Below are positions 1-12,100 of a DNA stretch of 64,000 nt, one piece after another. The notes under the pieces were generated by a model. The model was not told the origin of the DNA, did not search any database, and saw only the letters and a list, made by a program, of their open reading frames with translations. Source of the DNA: Siphonodentalium dalli (taxonomy: Eukaryota > Mollusca > Scaphopoda > Gadilida > Siphonodentaliidae). The DNA is taken from contig CP136062.1 of the NCBI GenBank assembly GCA_032622095.1, positions 199,961,887 to 200,025,886 on the forward strand, written 5' to 3'. The first letter of the stretch is position 1, and the number at the start of each line of letters is the position of its first letter. A program made the translations under genes and the position numbers.

Positions 1-426
1 GACCTTGGTATGTTTTATTTTCGCCATGTGATACGTTTTATTGTGGTTAATGTGGTTTCAACCTGTGGTCCTTTGTCACTTGTTACTAAATTATTGGATA
101 TTTATATTGGATCCTATGGCTGCAAACTTTTAATGAGGTATTATATGGTATGGTCACAGCTGCCGCTCAGTCACCTCTCATTGAAATGTTGAAAATATGT
201 GTATTATTATATATGAATGTAAAGAGCCTTAAAATTCCTGTCACAAAAAACATTGTAGTTTATTCTTCAGAGGAAAGCAAAACTTGTAATATTTGTGAAA
301 TTTTCATCTTGAGACTTGAAGCGAAAGAGCAGTCATTTATATGTACATGTATACTGGAATCAGCTTATCTGTTCGTTGTCCGTCTGTCATCCGTCAGTTG
401 TCGCTGGACACAAATGTGTCCGGAGT

Positions 427-790
427 TTTTCTCAGAAATATTTTTAATCATTTTCCTTGAAACATGGAACAGACATCATGCAACCACCATGGGAAACTAT
501 GCGTCTGCGATTATGACATCTGCTGACTTGTTTTGGTGGAGTTACTCCCCTTTTTTCGACTAGGAAAATTTTCGAAACATGTATAAGTTTGTCCGAGCTT
601 TTATTCCTACATTTTTAGGTCAATGTTTTTCAAACTTGGCACAGATACATGTATGTGCACCTGCGATTATGAAGTCTGTCCGAATTTTTTTTTTGGAGTT
701 ATTCCCCCTTTTCAACTTGGAACATTTTCGCAACATGCATAATTTTGTCCGAGCTTTTATTCCTACATTTTTCACGTCAATAGGATTAGG
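427..790 (-). repeat. Type-O tandem repeat, about two units of ~170 bp
   Basis: Two diverged units with GAGTTATTCCCC, TTTTCGACTTGG, and GTCCGAGCTTTTATTCCTAC. The same family occurs on the other strand at 40965-41680 as AAGTCGAAAAGGGGAATAAC. The tract 786-799 reads GGGTTAGGG but is too short to be a telomeric repeat. Confidence 0.6.
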
Positions 791-834
791 GTTAGGGTTG
801 TGCATCTGCAATGGGGAATCTGTTATTTTATTAT

Positions 835-1045
835 TTAACCCTTTCAGTGCCAAGTCAGATTTTTGTATCAACCCATACATGTATTTCCTTGATCATTTTT
901 TTAATTTATTGATTATAATATTGTAATACATTGATGGAAAGAGCTCTTTCCATCGATGTATCACATTATTATAATCAATAAATTTGAAAAATGATCAAGG
1001 AAATATGTATTGATACAAAAATCAGACTTGGCACTGAAAGGGTTA
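835..1045. mobile_element. Type-A palindromic MITE, copy 1
   Basis: Foldback with ends AACCCTTTCAGTGCCAAGTC and its complement, arms meeting at GAAAGAGCTCTTTC. Left TTAA intact and right flank mutated to TTAC. A piggyBac-like origin is inferred from TTAA plus CCCTTT ends. Confidence 0.8.
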
Positions 1046-1369
1046 CATGTAAACTTCATGTTTACTGACATGTGAAACATCTTAGTGTTTTAAAAACACG
1101 GGAGGTATTCTTAGTCCCATTGGGACAAATGGGACTGTCACATCTCTAGTTTAAACCACATTTTAACAGATAAAGAAGTGAAAATTTAGTCATTTAACCA
1201 TTTTAACAGATAAACTGTATCCTCCAAAATTGGGTGGCATACATGTACATGTATACATGTACATGTATCTTGATAGAAGTAAATTGTTTTTGAAAATTCC
1301 ATCTAAAATTATTGCTGCTTAATGTAAACATATATATAATAGAATATCCATATTGTTTGACGAGAAACA

Positions 1370-1462
1370 AGGTTTATTTTCGCGAGTATGATTCAGCAAA
1401 TGGAGGACCGAGTTTTAGCGAGGTTCCCCATTTGCTGAATCATACGAGTGAAATAAACCTAG
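1370..1462. repeat. Inverted repeat around ATTCAGCAAATGG
   Basis: Arms GGTTTATTTTCGCGAGTATG and its complement CATACGAGTGAAATAAACC flank a second pair (ATTCAGCAAATGG / CCATTTGCTGAAT). A similar short palindrome TTTATTTTAGCATGTGCTAA lies at ~1668. Probably a MITE remnant. Confidence 0.5.
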
Positions 1463-1998
1463 TATCTCCGCAAACTTTATGGGTATTTTTTTTATCCATT
1501 GCCAAAGTTTAAAAGTCATTAACATCTATTGAATTTGTTTAAATGGGGTAAGATATTAATGGGGAATTTCTTTAGGAAACAATTAAATGATTGCAAGATT
1601 TTTGGTTGTAGTTCTGAGTGCGTGACTTGATTATGATACCGGTAGCTGACGTATTCGTTCTTGCTTTATTTTAGCATGTGCTAAAATAAAGCCATGGTTT
1701 ATTTTGCAGCCTTTAGCTATATAGTAGATGACAAAGGTGATGGACAAAAGGTGATATAGATGTGTTTTACATGTCAATTACACGCATAGAATTTTTTTTT
1801 TTTTTATTTTTTTTTTGGAAAACAAATCCAGGTCGGCCCAATCTCGGCAGGTAGGTCGGGAAACTGGAAACACAGTTGTTTTTTTTTTTCCCCAATGCAA
1901 ACTTACTAGTAGACTTACATGTACCAGAACTTCATGATAAAAAATACATGTACAATGTATGTTGTTGAAACTGATGGTCTGCCACCTTGAATTCACCT

Positions 1999-2899
1999 TT
2001 AACCCTTTCTATATTGAATAGACGACTCTTTCTGGTAGGAAATGAAATTAAATTCGTTTCCACCTTCAAATATCTGGGACATATTCTCAACAGCGATCTT
2101 TCTGATGACAATGATATAATGCGCCAATACAGATCAATTTGTTCCCGGTCAAATATTCTGATCAGGAAATTCTACAAATGTTCTTCTCATGTTAAAATGT
2201 ACTTATTTCACATGTTTGTATCTCCTCTATACTGTGCTCACCTTTGGGTGAATTACACCAAACGTTGTTTTAATAAGTTAACAGTATGTTTTAATAATGC
2301 ATATAGGAAGTTAATGGGATATGAAAGAGCGTGCAGTGCCAGTGGAATGTTTGTGAATGACAGAATGTGTTCGATTTCAGTGTTAGTGCGCAAGGGTGTG
2401 TATGGGTTCCGAAAGAGAACGTCTAATTCTACAAATAAGATACTATATGCCATTTATAATTCTGATTTGTTATTCAGCTCATACTTATTTCGTCATTGGA
2501 ATAATCTACTTTATATGTAATCTTTGATATAATCTCTATTATAATGTTACATATGTATGCTAAATTGTGATATAATATATGGGCGCTTTATGCCTGATTC
2601 AAAATAAATAATAATAATAATAATATTCAGTTATAAAAGTATACATGGAACATTCTATTATTCATTTGGGGTAATAAAAACAGACGATAAACAGATGAAA
2701 ATATATACAGTAAATACATGTACATGTACACATGTACCAGTATGTGCAGAAGGAGTCCAAATCATTTGTGGAAAATGTTCAGACAATAAGTTTAACAAAC
2801 AATTACATGTTGTCGTTTGTTTAACTTATAATCTGAACATTTCCTCGGGGAACTACTCATTAATGAGAAAATTAGTATAATTAGTATAGAAAGGGTTAA
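1999..2899. mobile_element. Type-E TTAA MITE interrupted by a LINE
   Basis: Left end TTAACCCTTTCTATATTGAA and right end TAGTATAGAAAGGGTTAA, both with TTAA. Comparison with the uninterrupted copy at 40008-40265 shows that ~600 bp of LINE 3' end replaces the segment after the left terminus. The element stops 56 nt before FRMD6-like exon 1. Confidence 0.7.
2022..2624 (+). mobile_element. 5'-truncated LINE: C-terminal reverse-transcriptase region
   Basis: The frame continues to TAA at 2518-2520 and encodes the post-RT end typical of CR1/Jockey-like LINEs: FVSTFKYLGHILNSDLSDDN, then IRKFYKCS, LYCAHLWVNYTKR and NAYRKLMGYERA. A short 3'UTR with GGGCGCTTTATGCCTGATTC ends in an (AAT)n tail at ~2604-2624, the expected LINE 3' signature. 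It has no catalytic YxDD and is only a fragment. The clade is not firmly assigned. Confidence 0.78.
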
Positions 2900-2954
2900 T
2901 ATTGTATACGTATAAGTAAGTACATGTACACTCAATTGTTTTTGTCTCTTGCAG

Positions 2955-3132
2955 GTTTCTGGCATTTTCTCTGTGTGGATGTTTGGCGGGTGTTGCCAAA
3001 GAATGTATGCAAGACTGATTGGTCGGATTGCAAAGAATGTCTGGCATTAGCTCGCCACATACAGCGGCGAGAAAGCGCAAAATCGTCAATGTGATTCTGC
3101 TTGATAAAACCGAATTGACGGTTAATGTAGAC
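2955..3132 (+). CDS. FRMD6: FRMD6-like exon 1 (5'UTR plus residues 1-32)
   Basis: An acceptor TCTCTTGCAG ends at 2954, so an untranslated exon further upstream is implied but not located. The ATG is at 3037. A 3-codon upstream ORF (ATG 3007, TGA 3016) lies in the leader in the same frame. The coding part gives MSGISSPHTAARKRKIVNVI and runs to donor GACGTAAGT, phase 0. It encodes the first strand of FERM F1. Confidence 0.82.
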
Positions 3133-6100
3133 GTAAGTTAATTACCGGTACTATGGAAATCAAACAATCCTAGGAAAATCACCCTAGGCAATTGGCTTTG
3201 CAGATGAAAATGTCATGGTAGTTGCAGATTTTCTATAATAGAAAAAAATGTCATGGAAAAAGTCTTGTTACCATTATCTTAAACCCTGGATTAATCAGAA
3301 TTTGATGGTATTCCGTCATACTATGGCTTATTTGTGTGTACTGCTCCAAATTACCAGTATCTCCCTTGGTATTTTACAGTAGCATTTACGATTGCTCCAT
3401 TAGCTATAAGCGATGTTTCTATACTAAATACTACAGTAATGCTCTAATTAATCGACCTCTTAACCACAGCAGAATTATGGGTAACTTTTCAGGATTTAGT
3501 CGGAAATATGGCTTGTTGCCATTCATCGGAAAGCTCTCGGCTGGGAGTTTCCATTTAGTATGGAAAGGGTTAAAATTAGCTGAAATATTAGTGATTTATT
3601 TAAAGATGGGGTCTCTCTTCCCAGACAATACTGCCTTCCTGTATATTAATAAATTAATCAGCCCTGTTGAAGACATTAATGACTTGTTCGGGTGTGTGAA
3701 ATTGATAAGTTAGTACTCAGGTGCTATGCCAACCTGGGGAATATAGCATTCTACTAACATCGCCAAAAATTAAAAAAACTCAACCATACATGTATTAATC
3801 CATAGAAAACATCGTCTGAACTATGTCCAATTGTAAATATTTACATCTCGATTCAAATTTATCAGCAATAATCTAACATAAATGCCATTGAGAATCATTG
3901 CATTTAATTAATATATAAGAATGATGGTGTGTATCGTCAATTTAGATTAATATTTGTAACAAATAACTACTTTGATCAAGATTATTCTCAATTTCTACCA
4001 GTATTTGATCACCCTACCATAGTGTTTCACATCACTTTTATTAGTGCTCAGTATCAGCTCAGCCGAGGCAAAAAGAAATCAAGCAGGCTTTTTTAATGCT
4101 GAGACAAAGTTCAAAAACAGAACCTGCTAATGTGAATATTTTGTGCAAAGTTGAAATAAATTTCTACAGACATTGTCTTAGTGTCAAGCTGGAAGGCTGC
4201 ATACAGCAAAAATTCTTTGTTGAATGCCAAAGACTACTGAGATAACGAGGTTTACTAGTAACTTGATAATGAGCAATTTTAACCCAGACCCAACCAAAGT
4301 CTGCCATGCCATGATAATTGACCAAGTTCCAATTGTAAACTGAAGATACATGTACATGTACCGGTATACCGGTATGTACAGAGCATGCAGCTATGTGGAT
4401 CCTAGCCTTTTTCGCCAGTGAAATATTTCTAGACTACAAGAGGGTAATTTTCTGCCTAGGAAAATTTCCTCCAAATAAAAGGACTGAATGATTAATTATT
4501 AGATTTACTTGACAATTTATCATTTTTAGCGAAATGGCAAAACATGCTTTCCAGAATACTTTATTTGTGAGACAACACGAGTGATGTACATGTAAAAGAG
4601 GAGACCATCTTCTGTCCTTTCATGACAGTTTGTAATAAAACCGACAGCAGCACTCATCAACATTTGGCAACAAACAAAAACCATTACTGAAGTTTTTCAT
4701 AATTTTTGTGATATTTGATATCCAATCTCTCCTGTTACATGTCAACTGACGTACTGTTGTAGAAATTAAAGCTTCATATTATTATCCATGTCAGTTTTAA
4801 CCCTTTCATGACGGGAGTTGCTCTGGTGCAACATTAAAGACCTGTGTCAGTAGATAGGGATGCGTTTGTTAAAGTGGTGCACTCTTCTTTATTATCACCC
4901 AAAAACAATTCGGGAAAATAGCCGGTGTCCGTATGTCTGTTCGTCCATCCGTCCGTGCGTGTGTGCATCCGGAAATGGTTTCCGGATGATAAATTTAGTT
5001 TCGGTTATTAGATCAAAAGCAAATTTCATAAGTGAGTTTATCAGACCAAAATACAGGTCAAGTTCGAATATGGGTTTGCTCCGCCCATTTTTGCGAGAGT
5101 TGTGGCCCTTTTTTTTACTTAGAATCTTGTAATTTTCTGGTTTCCGGATGATAACTTCAGTTTGTGTGATCATATTCTGAACGAAATTTGGTGTGTGAGT
5201 TTATCAGCCCAATATACAGGTCAAGTCGAATATGGGTTTGCTGCGCCCATTTTTGCAACAGTTGTGGCCCTTTTTCGAATTGGAATCCTGTCAAATTCTG
5301 GTTTCCGGATGATAACTTTAGTTTGTGGGATCATATCTGAACCAAACTTGGAATGTGCATTTATCAGCTCGAAAAATACAGGTCAAGTTCGAATATGGGT
5401 ACAATCCGCCCATTTTTGCTAGAGTTATGGCCCTTTTTTTTACTTAGAATCCTGTCAATTTCTGGTTTCCGGATGATAACTTTAGTTTGTGTGATCATAT
5501 CTGAATCAAATTTAGTATGATAGTTTATCAGCCCAAAATACAGGTCAGGTTCGAATATGGGTTTTCTCTGCCCATGTTTGTGAGAGTTATGGCCCTTTTA
5601 CGACTTAGAATCCTGTCAATTTCTGGTTTTTACCTGAGTTACATGTATGCCCATTAGTTTGACGATTTCTCGTCATTTTTTTTGTCATAAGCGCAATAAC
5701 TCAAACAAATATTAACCAATTTCAATAACACTGCCAATCTCGAAGTTAGCCATCTTGGAGTTACCACCGTTTCGGGGGACACTGGTCGGCGACCTTTTAT
5801 TTTTTATGTATTTTTTTTTTCTATTTTACTCGTTTTTAACGACATGCCCCTGTGAACCACACTCACATTTCCTTTGTAACCACACTCGCAATCACAGCGT
5901 GGACAAACAGCGAGTGAGACGATTCACGTCCATGCTTTGTCTTAATCCTAATTATAGTTTTAGGGAGCTTCGCACATACCGGTACATGTACATGTACCGG
6001 TATGTACATGTACCGGTTGTACATGTACCGGTATAAGAGAATGCACTGGCTTACAAGGTCAATGTAAATATTGTTAGACCAGTGCATTCTCTTGTACATG

Positions 6101-9100
6101 TGAAGCTCCCTATAGGAGACTCGCATATATAAGAGAATGCATTGGCACAGGGCTTTCACAAAATTTCATAAGGGTTGTTAATTGATGCAATAATAACAAG
6201 TCTCTGACAGTCTATGTTCATTATTTTAGGTTAAAGGAAAATTCCAAGAAGTATTCAACCAAGTTGCAGCTCATCTCGGTCTTCGTGAAACAGAATACTT
6301 CAGTCTAGCTTTCAAAATAGGTGGGTTCATGCTTTAAAGATTAAGGTCAGTCGGGTTCAGTTGAAGAAAACTGTTATATTTTTTGGAGTATAACAGTCAT
6401 CTTTTGTGAAATTTTCTGCCTACAGCAAAGACTTACTCATTGGAGTTTTGTGATTTGTAGAGCGAAAAATTATCCAGGACTTGTATTAATTTTAGTCTTG
6501 ATAAAATTTGTGACTTTGGTACAGATAGAAATTTTATTATTATATCAAAATTGACCACTGGGAGTTCAGGCTAGTGATTAATTTTGAACTGATATTTAGA
6601 ATGGTGTCTTTTGTGTGTGCAAAGAATCAAGGATTATCCCTGCAGCAGGTTCCGCATGTTATACAGGTCCCTTTCCCAATGCCAATAGTACCGGTAGCCT
6701 ACTTTTCTCAATTTCTCGTCTAAATTTTTCAATTTATCAAAATGATCGATTTCAGTGTGAGGTCCCATATAAGTAATGGTACTTCAGATTTTGTCAATTG
6801 GAAGTACAGAGGTTTCAAATTAATTTTTATTTCAATTGTAGAATGTCTGCTACATGTATATTTTACCTTTCTTACAGGTACAAATCCAGCAATATTTTAC
6901 CTTTCTTACTGGTAGAATGTCAGCGAAATTTTTTACATTTCTTACTGGTGGTTTGTCAGCTATAATTGAGCTTTCTTACCATCGAATGTCAGCTATACAT
7001 GTACATGTATGTGAACTTTCTTACTGGTACATGTAGTTTGTCAATAATTTCACCTTTCTTGCCCAGTTTTATTTGCCAGGAGAATATCAACTATATTTGA
7101 CCTTTTATACCAGTGGAATGTCAGATACATTTGACCAGTCTTACTGTTAAAGATGCATAATCTGATTAAGCGCCCCAAAATTACTATTTATTTGGATTCG
7201 GGGGTAAAAAGATATTTGATTCGAGTCGAGGAACCCACATACATGTATCAAAGCTCAGAGTTATTAGATATCAATTTTTTAAATCTATTATTTTTCACCA
7301 TCAAGACTTATTAGTGGCCCAGTAAAAAATTGACGAGCCAACGGTCTCGGACCAGATTGCGGATGAAGATGGATAACTCTAATATCAAGAGGCTTTGTGT
7401 TGATAATAAGGCCAAATTTCATCCAACAACGTGTTGATAAATAACATGTTTCGGGCAAATTTATACTATAGTTGACTGTGATAGCATTATTTTTGGGCAA
7501 TTAATCGATTCTGATAACTGAAGCGGCATTTCTAAAAATGTTATTGTTGGAATCTAATTATATTATATTGAGTACCTTTAAGTAGACCTGTATTATTCAC
7601 TATCTGGCACAGGTTCATCTTTTCGATATTCTTGACTTTATCGTCCCTTTACTCATTTATTTCAGATGGAGAGTTCAGTTTTGTGTCGTTAGAGGACAAG
7701 GTTCACAAGCATGCTCCAAAAGGCTGGAAATCATCATCAGGAGAGGTCAGTATTATCTTAACCCTTTCAGTGCCAAGTCCGATTTTTGTATCAACCCATA
7801 TTTCCTTGATCATTATTTCAAATTTATTGATTATAATAATGTGATACATTGTTGGAAAGAGCTCTTAGAGCTAGCTCTTTCCAACAATGTATCACATTAT
7901 TATAATCAATAAATTTGAAAAATGATCAAGGATATGGGTTGATACAAAAATCGGACTTGGCACTGAAAGGGTTAAGGCAGCTGATGCAGAAGAAATTTCA
8001 GTTATTGTTTGCCTTAGTCACGCCTAGATTGCCTAAACTTGCTCAAACCTCAATACCTGACCTGTAAATATTGCCTCATTTATTCCATTATGTTTTTTCT
8101 GCGTTCAGTATGTCTACTCTACAAGACTTGTTTAATGAGTAATAAATAAATATACTTTGCATCCACCTGTAAAGTAGAATTTGTCCACAAAGAAACTTAT
8201 TTTAAGACTAAGCGGAATCCTACATTTAGTTTATGTGGTCAAATTTGACTATACATGCTGAACATCGATGCGCAATGTATTTAATTCTTTTGTAATTTGC
8301 CTATGGTTTCGTTGATATTGTAGTGACTGGCGTGCAGAGTTTGGTTTCCAATATTCGCTACCAGTTATGATATGCATGTTATGATTTTCCACAAATAGTT
8401 CGTTCTCTTCGAACTTTAACATTAAACATTATAAAACGGCGACTGCTTTTCACTTAATTTAGTTTTATCTTAAATTAAAATCAGTATCAGCAGGTAGCTA
8501 CCGGTATTATGTCACTTTATGTGAATTATGTTACTTTAACTAGCGTATTATGTATTCATATGCACTATCGAAATGTATGTGTCATGTGTATAATGGTGGT
8601 ATTATACAGATTCCTTGTAAATCAGATGTTTATAGTGAAATGTAATAAACAGAATATTCAATTGATTGAACTGGTGACTTGAAATAATTCATGATAGGCA
8701 GTGACATTGAACAAACACGAGAGCGCTTTTACAAAATAGTCCCTACCTCAAATGAATTATTTCTCGTTCACGTGATTATTCTTTATCTATTTCTGATGTA
8801 GCCGAGTGTAATTCACAGTGAAATCTCTTATTTGCCTTGATTGAGAGTTAAAATAGTTCTCCTTCTTGGTATGCTCCAAGCATTATCGTAAGTTTTCTGT
8901 TATAAAAAATAGTCCATTTTACTGGTCAGGGATTATTCGTGAAAAACTCTAAATAAAATTGATATTTATTGATAGAAATTTTTCCAGACAGATGTCCTCA
9001 ATTCATATCTGTTATTTTATACCCCGAAATCTATATATACCGGTACTGTAACTTGCTAGGAATAGATACACCATCTTTAACTAATATTATTATTGGTCTT

Positions 9101-12100
9101 CTTTTATTAGGGTAGTGGACCAGATGGCAGGCCGTTGGTTAATGTATACTTTCGTGTGCAGTATTACGTCGACCAAGTAGTGCTTCTACGGTGAGTTTTA
9201 TATGGAAATCAGATAAGTGTGAACCAAGGAACAATCCGTTAATTAATAGCCACTAGGACCAAGATTTGTGTTCATGCTAAAATGTTTCAACACACTCTCC
9301 TGGCACAGTTTATAGCCTTAATAAAAAGCAATAAAAGAATCGACTAAAAGTCCTTCTTGTTCATCCCCACTGGTTGGGGGGGTTCGTAGAGTGAAAATCC
9401 ACTGTGGTTAAGCTGTGTCACTGGTGACACTGGTCATACTTTCTCAACAGTGTTGTGTATGACAGCCAGTTACAAAAAATGCATTTTCAATCCAAGACCA
9501 AGCTACCACAACTTGACCCAGCATATCTGATGTGGTCCTTGTTTTGTTTATCTCCAGGGAAAGGACAACGAGGCACCAGTACTATCTCCAGCTCAAGGAG
9601 AATATTCTTAATTACCAGCATTACTATAGCGAGGAGAAATGTTTTCAGCTCGTGGCTTACGCGCTGCAGAAAGACTACGGCTGCTATAGTACATCCAAGT
9701 GTGGAGACGGATATTTCGATCCAAGATGTTTCTTCCCTTCATGGGTATGTGTTATTTGTTGTGATAAATTTTGGTAAGTTTCAAATATGCAGCTTCAAAT
9801 ATGTGGAGGGCAGTTTGATTGACCAATCCAAATGAAAATGTTTTTTATTCTTTTGCACCATTTTATTAGGTAAATCCAATCATTGTTTGCCAGTTTCATT
9901 ACCTTATTTATGATGTAAGTCTGATAAAAAATATCAATTAGGCATTTTAGTTTTTCTAGAAATAAATGGATGTATCTGGATGTATAGGTGATTTTATGGT
10001 AAAAAATTCCTACAATTTCCCAAATAATGTATGGAATATATCATCCAGTGTCTTTTCACCATTATGTCAACAGAAACCTATCTAAGTTTCTAATTGTTCG
10101 TAAATTGGAGAATTAGTTTTAAACTCTTTGAAAAATCTGGATAAAATGCAAATATATTTTTTTGGTGAAGAGTGAGGTGCCTGAGAACACAGTATTTATA
10201 TTTTTATTTGGCCTTATTTAGACTTGATACACAAAATGGATAGTTTGCTTAATTTGCCTTGTCCCTCTAGGTGATAGGGTCAACACGAAATACTTCTGGC
10301 TATTATTCAATGTGTTGGAGGTTGTAATATGTATTCAATGGTGGTGATTAACTGCCCAGATCAACAGATGTGGAGAAAAAAAGATTATTTTTTATATATT
10401 ATTGTTTAATAATGTTTAACATTATTTTCGTTGCTTGTTTCTAGATGGTGGAAAAAAGAGGTTCAGTATTTCTGAGTCAGAATGCACCGCTGTTACACAA
10501 AGATTTACGGAGCATGTCGCGTAACGATGCTGAACTCCACTTTATTCGGGACGCCTCTAATCCACCGGCATCTCATAACCTCCACTTCTATAGGCTAAAA
10601 AAGAAAAAGTCGGATAAAATATGCAATGCCTGGTTTGGAGTGTGTCCGAAAGGAATAGAAATATATGAGGTGTGTTGATAATTCTAAAACTGAACAGGTC
10701 AGGCACATCCTGGATTGTCCTATTTTATCACATTCCTGTGTGTGATTACCTTGATTTCTTGAGTGATTATAAACGATAATTTCACTAGTGAAATATGTCA
10801 CTTTAACTAACGCGTTTTGTATTCATACGCGCTATCGAAATGTTTGCATTCTAAGTATAATGGCAGTATTATTTGGATTTATGTTAAATCAGATCCATAC
10901 AGTGGAATATTATAAACAGAATAATCACTCAATTGAACTGGTGACATGAAATAATTCATTTGAGGAAGGGACTATTTTGTTAAACACTCGAGCACAATGC
11001 ACTCTCGTGTTTGTACAACGAACCTGCCTCTCATGAATTATTTCACGTCACCAGTTCAATCAAGTGATTACTCTCTATAAAGTGATATACAACTTGAACT
11101 ATAATAGTTGGTATTTGGTTGATTTTTGGCACAGCTGCACACTGGCTTACAAGGTCAAGGTAAATATTGTTAGGCCAATGCATTTGCTTATACCGGTATA
11201 TGCAAGGCTCCCTATGGGAGACGCCACATATACAAGAGAATGCATCAGCACATGGTTTTCGCATGAAAGGGTTAATGGAAATTGCTTTATCCTGTCAAGT
11301 TTTTTATATCCACAAACCAAGTTTTGCAGGGAATATAGAAATGGGTTCCACCACACTTAATAACTCTCTATCTCAATCATCATCAGATTTGACTGATTTT
11401 TGGGATTATTATGAACCACAATGGGGGTAAGGATATCAACATCATGTATCGGGTTTCCTTTCATTCATTTGTTGCAGAGTTATGGCCCTTAGAGTGAAAA
11501 TGCATCTGCCAACTTTGGATCTCTGTAGCTCAGTCATGTTCAAGCCTGCAAATAGTGTGTCTGTCATTTGCAGAATGAGGTCCCCAGAAGGTGAATTTAG
11601 AGATGCTATCCCACACTGGGCTAACATTGCCAAACTAACCCTCTGGTGACCTCATTCTGCTTAGGCCTTATATTCTGGGAAGTATCTATAGTCTCAAAGT
11701 AACATTGTATTTATCCCCTAATTTGCAGAACATAAAAAGTGACTAATGGGTGAACATCAACAACTTCAAATGGGGAAATTCAATCTGATCCTAGGTCCCC
11801 ATAGAAGTTGAGGCCTAAGCAGAATGTGGTTCCCAGAGGGTGAATATAGTGATGCTATCGCACATTGTGGGCTAGCATCACTAAATTCACCCTCTGGGGA
11901 CCTCATTCTGCAAATGAAAGACATGCTACTTGCAGGCTTGGTTCATGTTTGAATGATCTTTAGTAAGCTCATGAGGCTAAAAAAAATATCAACATGTATT
12001 AACATGTTTTGTCCATTCATGTCTTTTGGGGGGGGGGGGGGGGGGGTTATGGCCCAATAGAATGTCAAATGCATCCTTCCATGTATCTCCATCATCTTCG

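Noticed and set aside
786-800. Interstitial telomere repeat (GGGTTAGGG)
   Set aside because: Only about two units inside a dispersed repeat, so chance is sufficient.
9455-9835. 126-residue ORF overlapping exon 5
   Set aside because: Different frame from the FERM exon, and it spans both splice sites.
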